This document shows positions 25,796 to 35,926 of a DNA stretch of 64,000 nt, piece by piece. Source of the DNA: CAYOHY01 sp964403885 (GTDB lineage Bacteria > Actinomycetota > Coriobacteriia > Anaerosomatales > PHET01); the NCBI GenBank assembly GCA_964403885.1, contig CAYOHY010000002.1:26089-90088 (forward strand), read 5' to 3'. Position 1 is the first letter of the stretch. Each line of letters opens with the position of its first letter. Under the pieces are notes generated by a model, which saw only the letters and a list, made by a program, of their open reading frames with translations, searched no databases and was not told the origin of the DNA. The position numbers and the translations under genes are program-made.

Positions 25796-27556
25796 ATGCC
25801 GTTCTCGGCACGGAACATGATGCGCGGCACGCTCGCGCTGGTGCTGGCGCTGACCGTCGCTTTGCCGGCCATGGCCGCACCCGCGATGGCCGCGAGTGAC
25901 GATGACATTCCCGGCGTGCCCATCCCGGCGTCGCCCATCGCCGGCGACCTCGACGGCGTCGCCGATGTGCATGACGTCTACGCCATCTCGCTGACGCAGG
26001 GCGATCGCATCACCGCGACGCTCACCGGCGCGGACGGGACCGACTTCGACCTGTCGCTGTACGGTCTTGGCGCCACCTCGGTGGATGCGAACGTCCCGCT
26101 CGCGTACTCCGGTACCGGCACCTACCCCGAGCAGATCTCCTACGACATCCCCATGTCAGGCGTCTACTACCTCGACGCGGACGCGCTGTTCTCGGGCCCC
26201 GGAACCTACACCATCGACTACTCGGTGGGCCCCGGCGTGATGCCGGAGGCGGACCGAGACATCCCGGGCGTGACGCTGCCGGCCTCGCCGTTCAGCGGTT
26301 CGCTCGACGCTCTCGCCGACCAGCACGACGTGAACAAGGTGCACCTGCTGCCGGGCCAGAAGCTCATCGCCCAGCTGACCGGTGACGCCGGCACCGACTT
26401 CGACCTGTACCTCTTTGGGCCCTCGGCCACGAGTGTGATCACGGCCGCCCCCGTGCGGTGGAGCACCGAGGCTAAGTACCCCGAGCTCATCGCCTTCACC
26501 GCCACCGAGGAGGGCGACTACTATCTCGACCTGTTCGCTCTTGATGGGGCCGGCGGGTACACGGTGTCCTACACCATCCAAAACGGCGTCTCGCTCGACG
26601 GTGACGGCGACGTCCCCGGCAAGCCGCTACCCGTGTCTCACACGGTGACGAGCACGCTCGACGCGCTCGACGACCTCGACGACGTGTACGCGATCGACCT
26701 GGTCGCGGGACAGTCGATCCAGGTCACGATGACCGCGGATGCGACCACCACCGACTTCGACCTGCGTCTCTTCAAGCCCGGCACCGAGACGATCTATGGC
26801 AACGAGGCGTTTGTGGCCTCGTCGGTGTCCTCCGGCTATCCCGAGGTCTTGACCTACGAGGCGGGCGTCACGAACAAGTTCTTCCTCGACGTGAGCGCCT
26901 ACGCCGGCGCAGGTGAGTACCAGCTCCAGTGGGAGAAGGGTGCCGCCGCCACGCAGGTCACCTTTGGCGGCCCGTCGACGTGTGTGTATGCGGGTAGCGC
27001 TGTGATGACCGGCACGGTGAGCCGCGTTGTCGACAAGGCGGTACTCGCCTCGAAGACCGTGAAAGTCCAAGCCCTGCCCTACGGTTCCAAGACCTGGACC
27101 ACCGTCACACAGGCAACCACCGATGAGTTCGGCCGTTTCAAGGCGACGGTGCGCCCCACGCGCCAGACCGTCTACCGCGTGCTCTTCGACGGCGACCGCG
27201 ACTACAAGCCCGCCGAGAGCCTGGGCCGCATGGTCACCCCGCGCGCGTACCTGAGCGCGCCGAGCGCTCCGTCGAGCGTGGCGAAGGGCACCTACTTCAC
27301 CAGCTCCGGGTTCCTCAAGCCGCGGCACACGCAGGGCCAGCGGACCGTCAAGATCGTGGGCTACCGCTACGAGAGCGGCAAGTGGGTCGCGCGCAAGACG
27401 GTGTACGGCCTCAACTACAACTACTCGACGTACACGCGCTATATCGTGCGCTTCTCGCTGCCGTCCGCCGGCAAGTGGAAGCTCGTGGGCTCCGTCAGCG
27501 GCGACACGCTGCACGCACCCACCAACACGAGCCCGCGCTACGTGACGGTCAAGTAG
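25796..27556 (+). CDS. Secreted protein with three PPC-like domains and shared C-terminal modules
   Basis: 586 aa from ATG 25796; AGGAGG lies 6 nt upstream, inside the frame of an alternative ATG at 25781 which is therefore rejected. Signal peptide to about residue 33 (AMAAPAMAAS). Three tandem PPC-type domains begin DDDIPGVPIPASPIAGDLD, DRDIPGVTLPASPFSGSLD and DGDVPGKPLPVSHTVTSTLD. Then the Ig-like repeat (CVYAGSAVMTGTV) and the terminal module PRAYLSAPSAPSSVAKG to YVTVK. Last of the six paralogues; followed by a strong terminator. Confidence 0.87.
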   Translation: MPFSARNMMRGTLALVLALTVALPAMAAPAMAASDDDIPGVPIPASPIAGDLDGVADVHDVYAISLTQGDRITATLTGADGTDFDLSLYGLGATSVDANVPLAYSGTGTYPEQISYDIPMSGVYYLDADALFSGPGTYTIDYSVGPGVMPEADRDIPGVTLPASPFSGSLDALADQHDVNKVHLLPGQKLIAQLTGDAGTDFDLYLFGPSATSVITAAPVRWSTEAKYPELIAFTATEEGDYYLDLFALDGAGGYTVSYTIQNGVSLDGDGDVPGKPLPVSHTVTSTLDALDDLDDVYAIDLVAGQSIQVTMTADATTTDFDLRLFKPGTETIYGNEAFVASSVSSGYPEVLTYEAGVTNKFFLDVSAYAGAGEYQLQWEKGAAATQVTFGGPSTCVYAGSAVMTGTVSRVVDKAVLASKTVKVQALPYGSKTWTTVTQATTDEFGRFKATVRPTRQTVYRVLFDGDRDYKPAESLGRMVTPRAYLSAPSAPSSVAKGTYFTSSGFLKPRHTQGQRTVKIVGYRYESGKWVARKTVYGLNYNYSTYTRYIVRFSLPSAGKWKLVGSVSGDTLHAPTNTSPRYVTVK

Positions 27557-27585
27557 ACGCGCGGCACCCATCACCACCAGACACG

Positions 27586-27614
27586 AAAGGCCCCGCCGAT
27601 GAGCGGGGCCTTTT
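27586..27614. terminator. Bidirectional intrinsic terminator
   Basis: An 11-bp stem AAAGGCCCCGC / GCGGGGCCTTT with a 6-nt loop, T-run on the plus side and A-run at the base for the minus side. It lies between the convergent last paralogue and the DEAD-box helicase gene. Confidence 0.9.
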
Positions 27615-27658
27615 ACGTTTGTGTTGTGAAGTGGGTTCCGCCCGCGGGCGGCGACCGC

Positions 27659-28873
<1,215 letters not shown>

Positions 28874-28879
28874 GTGCTC

Positions 28880-28885
28880 AGTATA
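28880..28885 (-). promoter_or_regulatory. -10 element placing start site at the helicase ATG
   Basis: TATACT on the minus strand ends 6 nt before the ATG at 28873, predicting a leaderless or near-leaderless transcript. No clear -35. Confidence 0.45.
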
Positions 28886-28978
28886 GGGCCGCGCCCACAA
28901 TCGTGCTCGCGAGGGCCCCGCGCACGTGCCGTCAGGTAGACTCGCAGGCAGATGTTCACCGGCGCAGGGGGCTCCCGC

Positions 28979-30427
28979 GTGACGCTGACGTTAGTGCAAG
29001 ATCTCCAGATCCTGAGCGTGGTGTTCTACATCGCGGTCATCGCCATCGTGCTCACGCTCATCTATGAGGAGCGTGACCCCTCCACCACGCTCGCGTGGAT
29101 CCTCGTGTTCATCATGCTCCCCGGCCTGGGGCTCGTGCTGTACTTCCTCTTTGGCCGCAACTGGCGTCGGCTGGGGCGTCGCAACCGGCGCCGCCAGGAG
29201 TCGCGCGAGCGTGGCCACCGCGTGGTCCGCCCGCTGTACGAGCGCTTCGCGCAGCAGGCCACCGCCGCGCTGGCGGACTATCCGCTGGCCACCCGCATCG
29301 CACGCGCGATCCAGACGCAGAACGGCACGCGCCCTGTGCCCTGCGCACACCTCGAGATCCTGGCAAGCGGCGCCGAGAAGTTCGAGCGGCTCTACAAAGA
29401 CATCGAGTCCGCCAGCCACCACGTGCACCTGGAGTACTTCATCTGGGAGGACGACGCGCTCACCAGGCGCTTTTGCGACCTGCTCGAGAACAAGGTCGCC
29501 GAGGGCGTCGAGGTACGTGTCCTGTACGACTGGGTGGGCTCGCTGCCGTTCTCGAAGCGTGGGCTGCGACGGCTCGAGGCGGCCGGAGCGCACGTGCGCG
29601 CCGACGCCGCGCAGTGGCACAAGATCAACTATCGCAACCACCGCAAGATCGCCGTCATCGACGGATCGGTCGCCTACACGGGCGGCATGAACATGGGCGC
29701 CGAGTACGTCGACGGCGGTTCGCGTTTCGAGACGTGGCGCGACACCCACCTGCGGTTCGGCGGTCCACTGGTCCTGGAGATGCAGCGGCTGTTCTGTCAG
29801 CGCTGGTACGAGGTCACCACCGAAGACCTCTTCTCGGAGGCGTACTTCGGGGAGCCGGAGGCGGCCGACCCTCGTGAGCTCGTGTGGGCGCAGGTGGCGA
29901 TCTCGGGTCCCGAGAGCCAGTGGGAGGCGATCCGTCAGGCGTTCGTGCTGGGCATCGCGTCGGCGGACTCGCGGGTGTGGATGCAGTCGCCGTACTTCGT
30001 GCCCGATCAGGGCGTGATGGATGCGATGGTGTCGCAGTCGCTCGCAGGCGTGGACGTGCGGTTCATGATGACCGCGCATCCCGACAAGAAGCTCGCGTGG
30101 TACGCCGCGTTCTCGTACCTGCACGCGTTCACGCACGCAGGTGGGCGCGCGTACCAGTACGAGGCGGGATTCTTCCACTGCAAGGCGCTCACCATCGACG
30201 GCCGCATCGCGGTGCTCGGCACCACCAACGTCGACATCCGCAGCTTCATGCTGCACGACGAGCTCTCGGTGTTCTTCTACGACGAGGGCGTGGCCGCGGC
30301 GCAAGACGCGCTGTTCGAGGAGGACCTCGCCCGGTGCCGCCGGGTCACCTCCGACTCGATGCACGACGAAGGCCGGCTCGTGCACTTCCGCAACGCGCTC
30401 GCCCGGCTCACCTCGCGGATGCTCTAG
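28979..30427 (+). CDS. cls: Cardiolipin synthase (PLD family)
   Basis: 482 aa from GTG 28979 with CAGGGGG upstream; ATG 28952 is possible. Two N-terminal membrane helices (about 5-55; LYFLFGRNWRR follows, as in the PLDc_N domain). Two HKD motifs: HKINYRNHRKIAVIDG (first, with GGMNMG) and HCKALTIDGRIAVLGTTN (second). Enzymes of this class condense two phosphatidylglycerols, or PG with another lipid, to cardiolipin at the membrane. It is divergent from the helicase gene. Confidence 0.95.
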   Translation: MTLTLVQDLQILSVVFYIAVIAIVLTLIYEERDPSTTLAWILVFIMLPGLGLVLYFLFGRNWRRLGRRNRRRQESRERGHRVVRPLYERFAQQATAALADYPLATRIARAIQTQNGTRPVPCAHLEILASGAEKFERLYKDIESASHHVHLEYFIWEDDALTRRFCDLLENKVAEGVEVRVLYDWVGSLPFSKRGLRRLEAAGAHVRADAAQWHKINYRNHRKIAVIDGSVAYTGGMNMGAEYVDGGSRFETWRDTHLRFGGPLVLEMQRLFCQRWYEVTTEDLFSEAYFGEPEAADPRELVWAQVAISGPESQWEAIRQAFVLGIASADSRVWMQSPYFVPDQGVMDAMVSQSLAGVDVRFMMTAHPDKKLAWYAAFSYLHAFTHAGGRAYQYEAGFFHCKALTIDGRIAVLGTTNVDIRSFMLHDELSVFFYDEGVAAAQDALFEEDLARCRRVTSDSMHDEGRLVHFRNALARLTSRML

Positions 30428-30436
30428 TCCGCCGGG

Positions 30437-31210
30437 TCATCGCTTGACGGTCGCGGCTTTCTGCAGCACCTCGTCGGCCGCCTGGGCGGTGATCGTCCAC
30501 TGCGCCTCGGGGCTGATCGTCGCCGCCGAGTCACCCGGCTGATCGCCGTACGACCCGAACTGCGCGTGGTTGGCGCCCTCCACCTGCTTGAGTGAGTCCG
30601 GCGGCAGCAGCGACTCGGAGTCGCGCCACGCGGCCTGGTCGAGCACCGTGTCACGGGTGCCGGCAAGGCTTACGCACGCGATCCCCAGGCCGCTCAGATC
30701 CTCGGTGGGATAGGACGCCATGAGCACGAGACCGCCGACGCGGTCGTCTTTGGCGGTGAACGCCGAGGCCATCACGCCGCCCAGCGAGTGCCCGCTCATC
30801 GCCCAGGTCGCGACCTCGGGATGCTCGTCGATGATGCGCCTGGCAGCACCGGGCTTGAGCACTGCGAGCGACAGCGGCATCTTCGCGATCACCACGAGGT
30901 AGCCGTCTCGTGCGATGCGCGTGGCGAGCGGCGCGTACGATCGGGCGTCCACGTGGCCGCCCGGGTAGAACAGCAGCGCGCTCTTGGCGGCGCCCTCGGG
31001 AGCGAACTCGATGGAGTGTCCGGTCTCGGTGACCGAGACCCCGCCGCCGCCCTTCATCGCCGCGAGCGCCTGTTCCGAGGGACCCAGGGGCGTGAGACCC
31101 CAGATCACGAAGGCGCCCAAAGCGACGGCAGCCACGACCGCCAACGCGAGCGCTATACGCCGGATCCATACACGTGCGGTGGGACGGGACGCGGGCTCGG
31201 CTTCGTTCAC
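30437..31210 (-). CDS. Membrane-anchored alpha/beta hydrolase
   Basis: 257 aa; one N-terminal helix (about 18-40) and an exported alpha/beta-hydrolase domain. Nucleophile Ser142 in the elbow SGHSLGG, with likely Asp in AGTRDTVLD and His in EGANHAQFG completing the triad; oxyanion region FYPGGHVDARSY. The fold matches the small Abhydrolase_5-type esterases. Its start overlaps the nitroreductase stop by 4 nt, so both come from one mRNA. Confidence 0.85.
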   Translation of the reverse strand: MNEAEPASRPTARVWIRRIALALAVVAAVALGAFVIWGLTPLGPSEQALAAMKGGGGVSVTETGHSIEFAPEGAAKSALLFYPGGHVDARSYAPLATRIARDGYLVVIAKMPLSLAVLKPGAARRIIDEHPEVATWAMSGHSLGGVMASAFTAKDDRVGGLVLMASYPTEDLSGLGIACVSLAGTRDTVLDQAAWRDSESLLPPDSLKQVEGANHAQFGSYGDQPGDSAATISPEAQWTITAQAADEVLQKAATVKR

Positions 31211-32028
31211 GAGGTCTCCTCCGGGATGAATCTGGCGACTTCCAGACCACCGTGTCCGGGGGTCCAGCGTCCGTGTGTGCCCACGCTGCGCGCACCAAGC
31301 TCAGCGTGCAGCATCGCGATGCCGCAGTCGAGCGACTTGGTGACCTTGGGAGTCTCGAGTGCGTTGTCGCGCGCGACGACCAGCGCTGTGTCGTCGAGCC
31401 TCAACCGCCACGGCTGGCGGTTGACCGCCGACGGGGCGAGGCGTGCGCATTCGGCTGCCGCCTGGGCCCACGCGGGCCACGCAGCGACGCCTTCGGCTAT
31501 CTGCTCGAGGGGCTTTCTGCGATGCGAGCCGGCCATGCCGCGCATGGTCTTGTCGGTTCCGCTCATGGCGGCGGTCGCATGGCCCACGGGTGAGACCGCC
31601 ACGATTCGCTCGGTGGGTGTGAGCTCGACCAAGGCGGTGGCCTTGCGCTGGTCGAAGAAGCCGCCCACCCAACACGTGTCCAGGCCCAAGACGGTGGCCT
31701 CCAAGATCGCGGCCTCGCCCGCGTATCCGGCGTGCTGCTGGGACTCCCTCGACGCGGTGTCGGCGATCACGACCAGCACGTGCGGAGCCCCGCTCACCTT
31801 GCCGTAGCTGCCCATGATGCCGGTGAACACGTCGGCGCCCGGGTCGGGGATGAGCTCGACTCGGGCGTCAGGATAGGGACGGAATCCCTCACACGCTTCG
31901 GCCAGGGTGTCGAGGAGTCGTGCGTCGACGTGGTGCCCGTCGTAGGTCCTGCGGGAGCGTCGTTTCGACACCGCCGCGAACCACTCGGCCATGCGGGCCT
32001 CATGCGCGGAGGATGAGTAGGTGTTCAC
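31207..32028 (-). CDS. Nitroreductase-family protein
   Basis: 273 aa from GTG 32028 with GGAAGG upstream. It has the TM1586-like nitroreductase layout: N-terminal KRRSRRTYDG (FMN phosphate-binding Arg/Ser pattern), AGYAGEAAILEATVLGLDTCWVGGFFD in the middle, and a C-terminal PSAVNRQPWRLRL segment, which in this circularly shifted group carries part of the FMN site. FMN-dependent reduction of an unknown substrate is expected. Confidence 0.8.
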   Translation of the reverse strand: MNTYSSSAHEARMAEWFAAVSKRRSRRTYDGHHVDARLLDTLAEACEGFRPYPDARVELIPDPGADVFTGIMGSYGKVSGAPHVLVVIADTASRESQQHAGYAGEAAILEATVLGLDTCWVGGFFDQRKATALVELTPTERIVAVSPVGHATAAMSGTDKTMRGMAGSHRRKPLEQIAEGVAAWPAWAQAAAECARLAPSAVNRQPWRLRLDDTALVVARDNALETPKVTKSLDCGIAMLHAELGARSVGTHGRWTPGHGGLEVARFIPEETS

Positions 32029-32141
32029 GTGCCGCCTTCCACTGTTCGTCGGTTCGATAGCAATCTACCCATACCGGCCGAGTGGGACCGGCCATGCGGT
32101 ATGCTCCCCGTACTTCAGCCCACTGTCCACGGAGCCCGTTC

Positions 32142-32852
32142 ATGGATCTCATCGCCAACCTGTTCAACATGTTCCTGCACCTCGATGTGGTGTTGGGCGA
32201 TCTTGCTGCGCAGTACGGCGTGTGGATCTACGCGATCCTCTTCGGCGTCCTGTTCGCCGAGACCGGCCTCGTCGTCACGCCGTTTCTCCCGGGCGACTCA
32301 CTCCTGCTCACCGCCGGTGTGCTGGCCGGCGCGGGCACGCTCGACATCAGGATCCTGCTCGCTGTCTGCCTGATCGCCCCCATCGCGGGCGACAGTTTCA
32401 ACTACCTGATCGGTCGCACGCTCGGCGCCAAGATGGTCGCGTCGGGCCGCTTCGTGAAGCGCGAGTACGTCGATCAGACCGCCGCGTTCTTCGACAAGCA
32501 CGGCGGCAAGACCATCACCATCGCCCGTTTCTTCCCGATCATCCGCACCTTCGCGCCGTTCATGGCGGGCGTGGGCCGCATGTCGTACCCGCGATTCCTC
32601 GCGTTCTCGATCGCGGGCACCTTCGCGTGGGTGGGGCTGTTCCTGGGCGCCGGCTACTTCTTCGGGCAGATCCCCTTCGTGCGCGAGAACCTCGAGTTCG
32701 GCGTCATGATCGTGCTCGCGCTGTCGCTGATCCCGGCCGTGTATCACTGGTTCCAGTCGCGGCGCGCGGCCAAAGCGAAGCCGGCAGTGCAAGACCCCGC
32801 CGAGGAGCTCGCCCAGATCGAGGCGGCGGTCGAGGCGGCCAAGCGCGACTAG
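32142..32852 (+). CDS. DedA-family membrane protein
   Basis: 236 aa from ATG 32142 (MDLIANLFNMFLHL); upstream in-frame codons lack a ribosome site. Typical DedA/SNARE-associated pattern: FAETGLVVTPFLPGDSLLLTAG, GDSFNYLIGRTLG and RFFPIIRTFAPFMAGVGRM with the conserved Arg residues, then C-terminal membrane helices. DedA proteins flip polyprenyl or glycerophospholipids across the membrane. The C-terminal 25 residues are charged. Confidence 0.93.
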   Translation: MDLIANLFNMFLHLDVVLGDLAAQYGVWIYAILFGVLFAETGLVVTPFLPGDSLLLTAGVLAGAGTLDIRILLAVCLIAPIAGDSFNYLIGRTLGAKMVASGRFVKREYVDQTAAFFDKHGGKTITIARFFPIIRTFAPFMAGVGRMSYPRFLAFSIAGTFAWVGLFLGAGYFFGQIPFVRENLEFGVMIVLALSLIPAVYHWFQSRRAAKAKPAVQDPAEELAQIEAAVEAAKRD

Positions 32853-32973
32853 GCAGCACGCGGCGTTCATCGGTTGTTCACGCCGCGTTCAATCGCGGTG
32901 CATGCGCGCGCTCTATCGTCCCCTCTGAAGACGAACGGCCGAATCCACGGCCGAGACGAAGGGGGATTCCTCG

Positions 32974-34224
32974 ATGGGTGCCACCCAAGGCAGGTCTGCC
33001 AGCCGTGCGCGTTTCCACGTGGTGAGATGGTCGGTGCTGCTGACCGTGCTCGCCGTGAGCACGGTGATAGGACTGCTCCATCAGAAGGCGCCTGAGCTCA
33101 GGCTCGTGGGTGTCGACGCGCTGTGCCCGTTTGGTGGCGTCGAGTCGCTGTGGGCGCTGCTTGCAAGCGGCGAGATGTTCAAGCGGGTGGCGGTGGGCAG
33201 CTTCGTGCTGCTGGGGCTCGCGGTAGGGGTCAACGTCGTGTTCGGCAGGGCGTTTTGCGGCCAGTTCTGCCCGCTGGGCACCCTCCAGGAGATCTTCGGC
33301 GTACTTCGCGACAAGCTGGGCTTCGTGCGCCGCGAGATCCCGCGGGCGGTCGACGTTCCCGCCCGGTTCATCAAGTACCTGGTCTTTGGCGTCTTCACCT
33401 GGCTCGCGTGGTTCACGGGTTCGCTCATGATCAGGCCGTACGACCCGTGGGTCGCCTACCATCACCTCACCTCGGCCGAGCTGTTCACGTCCGTGGGCGT
33501 TGGCACCCTGGTGCTCGCCGTCTCGCTCGCCGGCTCGTTCATCTACGACCGCTTCTTCTGCAAGTACCTCTGCCCGATGGGCGCGTTTCTCGGGCTCTTC
33601 AACAAGGTGGGCATCTTCCGAGTGGTGCGGCACGCCGATGCGTGTGTCGACTGCGGTGCCTGCGACAAGGCATGCCCCGTCAACATCGAGGTCAGCACCG
33701 CCGATGCGGTGGTCGACTCCGAGTGCATCTCCTGCGCGGAGTGCGTCGCGGTGTGCCCCAAGGCCGACGCGCTGCGGTTCGAGAACCGGTCCGGCGCGTC
33801 ACTCGCGCCGGCGCGGCTCGCAGGCGTGACCGCCGGCATCATCGTGGGAGTGGTGGCGTTCTCCGTCGCGGTGGGTGCGATGGAGATCGTGAAGCCGGCG
33901 TTGGCCGTGCAGGCGGGGGTGGCGCCTGCTGCCACCGCGGGGGAGGCGGGCGCGACGCCGTCGACCGCCCCCGTGTCCGCCGGCGGCACCGGCACCTTCG
34001 ACGTCGCGCTCATCAAGGGCTACATGACGATGGCCGAGGTCTCCCAGGCGACCGGGATCCCGGCGCAGGAGTTCGTGGCGCAGTTCGGCGTCACCTCGGC
34101 TGAGCTCGCGCAGCCCATCAAGGAAGTGAAGAACGGGTACTCGTGGGACACGCAGGCCGTACGCGACTGGGTGGCGGACCGCACGGGTTCGCCCCGCGCG
34201 CAGGGCGAGGGTGGATGCGAATAG
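32974..34224 (+). CDS. NapH/NosR-type polyferredoxin membrane protein
   Basis: 416 aa, ribosome site AAGGGGG. Membrane helices alternate with CGQFCPLG and CKYLCPMGA half-cluster motifs, then a soluble domain with two 4Fe-4S motifs (CVDCGACDKACP and CISCAECVAVCP), a last helix (about 283-305), and an Ala/Pro linker. The end is a helical domain (KGYMTMAEVSQATGIPAQEFVAQF) that resembles helix-turn-helix-like repeats appended to such proteins. Role: quinol- or ferredoxin-linked electron transfer across the membrane. No reductase partner is adjacent. Confidence 0.88.
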   Translation: MGATQGRSASRARFHVVRWSVLLTVLAVSTVIGLLHQKAPELRLVGVDALCPFGGVESLWALLASGEMFKRVAVGSFVLLGLAVGVNVVFGRAFCGQFCPLGTLQEIFGVLRDKLGFVRREIPRAVDVPARFIKYLVFGVFTWLAWFTGSLMIRPYDPWVAYHHLTSAELFTSVGVGTLVLAVSLAGSFIYDRFFCKYLCPMGAFLGLFNKVGIFRVVRHADACVDCGACDKACPVNIEVSTADAVVDSECISCAECVAVCPKADALRFENRSGASLAPARLAGVTAGIIVGVVAFSVAVGAMEIVKPALAVQAGVAPAATAGEAGATPSTAPVSAGGTGTFDVALIKGYMTMAEVSQATGIPAQEFVAQFGVTSAELAQPIKEVKNGYSWDTQAVRDWVADRTGSPRAQGEGGCE

Positions 34225-34254
34225 CCGGACTCGCATCGGCCCCTGGAACGCGGA

Positions 34255-34278
34255 CAGGCCGCCTTTCCGGGCGGCCTG
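34255..34278 (+). terminator. Intrinsic terminator-like hairpin
   Basis: Stem CAGGCCGCC / GGCGGCCTG (9 bp) with loop TTTCCG, 30 nt after the stop of the polyferredoxin gene. It also lies downstream of the convergent eRF1-like gene. Confidence 0.65.
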
Positions 34279-34329
34279 CCTCGTGCCTGCGCCGCGTCCG
34301 GACGGGGGTCGCGGCGCGTGCGGTGATCG

Positions 34330-35547
34330 CTAGTAGCGGAACACGGCCGCAACGCCGTGGACGGGTGCGTCCTCGCCGGTGAACGCGTGCACGTCTCCGC
34401 CGTGCAACGCCGTCTCAGCGGCGGCCAGGTCGATCAGGTCCCACCCGCAGTCGCCGGTGCTCGCCGAGTCCATCGGCTGGGCGCCCTCGCGCAGGAACCG
34501 TGGGGCGTCGGCGCACAACGCCTCGACGGTGAACGCATCTCTGTCGAAGGTGCCAAACGGCCCCACGCCGTCGTCGAAGAACAGGGTCTTCACGCGCCCG
34601 GACGCCGCTGCGGAGACGATCTCGACCAGGTCGTGGCTCGCGAGCGGCGAGCCTTCCTTCTCGGTGAGCTCCATGAGCTCGGTCTGGACCATCGCGGCGA
34701 ATCGGGGCTCGAGCGCCTGCAGCACCGCGGCGTGGATCTTGTACGGGGTGAGTTCGTCGGTCGCGCCGATCACGCACTCGCTGGCAAGCGCCGGGCACGA
34801 GCTGAGTCCGCGGTACGCGGCGACCTCGTAGTCCACGCCCAGAAGCACGAGCGGAACGGGTGTCTCGGCGGCGCAGATCTTCGACACGGCGGCCTCGACT
34901 TTGCGCAGGTAGCGCTCGAGGTTGATCTTGTCGGTGTCCTTCTCGCCTCCGTGGCCGTGGAAGATCGCGCCGGTGGGCCGTCCTCCGCCCGCTGCCTGCG
35001 CGGGTGCCGGCACGCTCGAGTACTGGATGGACTGCTGGGTCTCGTCGAAACGCAGCTCGTCGGCGAGCGAGCCGGGGACGCCGTCGAGCGCGATCTGCTC
35101 GATCGAGGCGCCGTCGCCGCGGAACAGCCGCGAGCCGTTGCGGTCGATGGCGAGCGCGAAGAAGCGCTGGTCACCTCGGTGGGCAGCCATGAGCGGGCGC
35201 AGGTAGAACCGGTCACCCACCACGGAGTGCTCCGGGACGCGCGCATCGAGCTTCATGACCTCGAACAGGTCGGCCGACAGGAAGATCGCGAGGCCGTCAC
35301 GCGCATCGCGCCAAAACGACGAGTCGTCCACGAGGGCCATCACTCGTCCGCAGAACGAGTCCACATCGGCGGGGCGCATCCCGGAGTCCGCCAGGCGATC
35401 GCAGGTCGAGCGGCACAGGTTCTTGAGCCGAATGCGGTCCTGCTCCTTCTCGACCCCTGATCGGTGGGTGGGCAGGTACATCGAGACCGAGGGCCAGCCG
35501 GTGTGGCTGGCGAGAGCCATGAGCGTATCGCGGTCGAACATGTCCAT
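34330..35547 (-). CDS. Bacterial eRF1-like protein (baeRF type)
   Basis: 405 aa from ATG 35547, AGGAGG 6 nt upstream. N-terminal part (PSVSMYLPTHRSGVEKEQDRIRLKNL) and the C-terminal LVEIVSAAASGRVKTLFFDDG segment match bacterial archaeo-eukaryotic release factor homologues (family-3-like), with an eRF1 domain-2-like middle (IFHGHGGEKDTDKINLERYL). Such proteins are predicted to hydrolyse peptidyl-tRNA at stalled ribosomes or to be ribosome-associated stress factors. The canonical GGQ is not seen; GHGGEKD occupies the comparable place. Divergent from the SRP RNA gene. Confidence 0.75.
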   Translation of the reverse strand: MDMFDRDTLMALASHTGWPSVSMYLPTHRSGVEKEQDRIRLKNLCRSTCDRLADSGMRPADVDSFCGRVMALVDDSSFWRDARDGLAIFLSADLFEVMKLDARVPEHSVVGDRFYLRPLMAAHRGDQRFFALAIDRNGSRLFRGDGASIEQIALDGVPGSLADELRFDETQQSIQYSSVPAPAQAAGGGRPTGAIFHGHGGEKDTDKINLERYLRKVEAAVSKICAAETPVPLVLLGVDYEVAAYRGLSSCPALASECVIGATDELTPYKIHAAVLQALEPRFAAMVQTELMELTEKEGSPLASHDLVEIVSAAASGRVKTLFFDDGVGPFGTFDRDAFTVEALCADAPRFLREGAQPMDSASTGDCGWDLIDLAAAETALHGGDVHAFTGEDAPVHGVAAVFRY

Positions 35548-35693
35548 CGAACGCCTCCTTGCGTGAAGGGATGGACGATGGCGCCCGGCGATTCCCCCAC
35601 ACCAGGCGCGTCTGTCTATTGGGGGAGTGTTCCCACCGAGCGGCGGTAGCGGCGTCATCACGCGACGGGCGGTACCGATGGCGGAGTGGACGG

Positions 35694-35722
35694 GTGACGC
35701 TGGGCTCTCGGGCGCGTATACT
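35694..35722 (+). promoter_or_regulatory. Promoter of the SRP RNA gene
   Basis: -35 GTGACG (35694-35699), 17-bp spacer, -10 TATACT (35717-35722). The predicted start is near 35730, just before the first stem of the SRP RNA. Confidence 0.7.
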
Positions 35723-35737
35723 GTGCCCTCGCGTGAA

Positions 35738-35842
<105 letters not shown>

Positions 35843-35875
35843 TTCGTTGCGTCTTTCGGTGTCTGTCCTCGGCGG

Positions 35876-35881
35876 TATACT
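35876..35881 (+). promoter_or_regulatory. -10 element of dnaX operon
   Basis: TATACT 45 nt upstream of dnaX and 33 nt after the SRP RNA; -35 is poor (TTTCGG at 16 bp). An AAAGGGG ribosome site precedes the ATG. Confidence 0.5.
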
Positions 35882-35926
35882 CCTCGGCAGACCTGTCACC
35901 ACTCCACCAAAGGGGACCGCGGCCTG

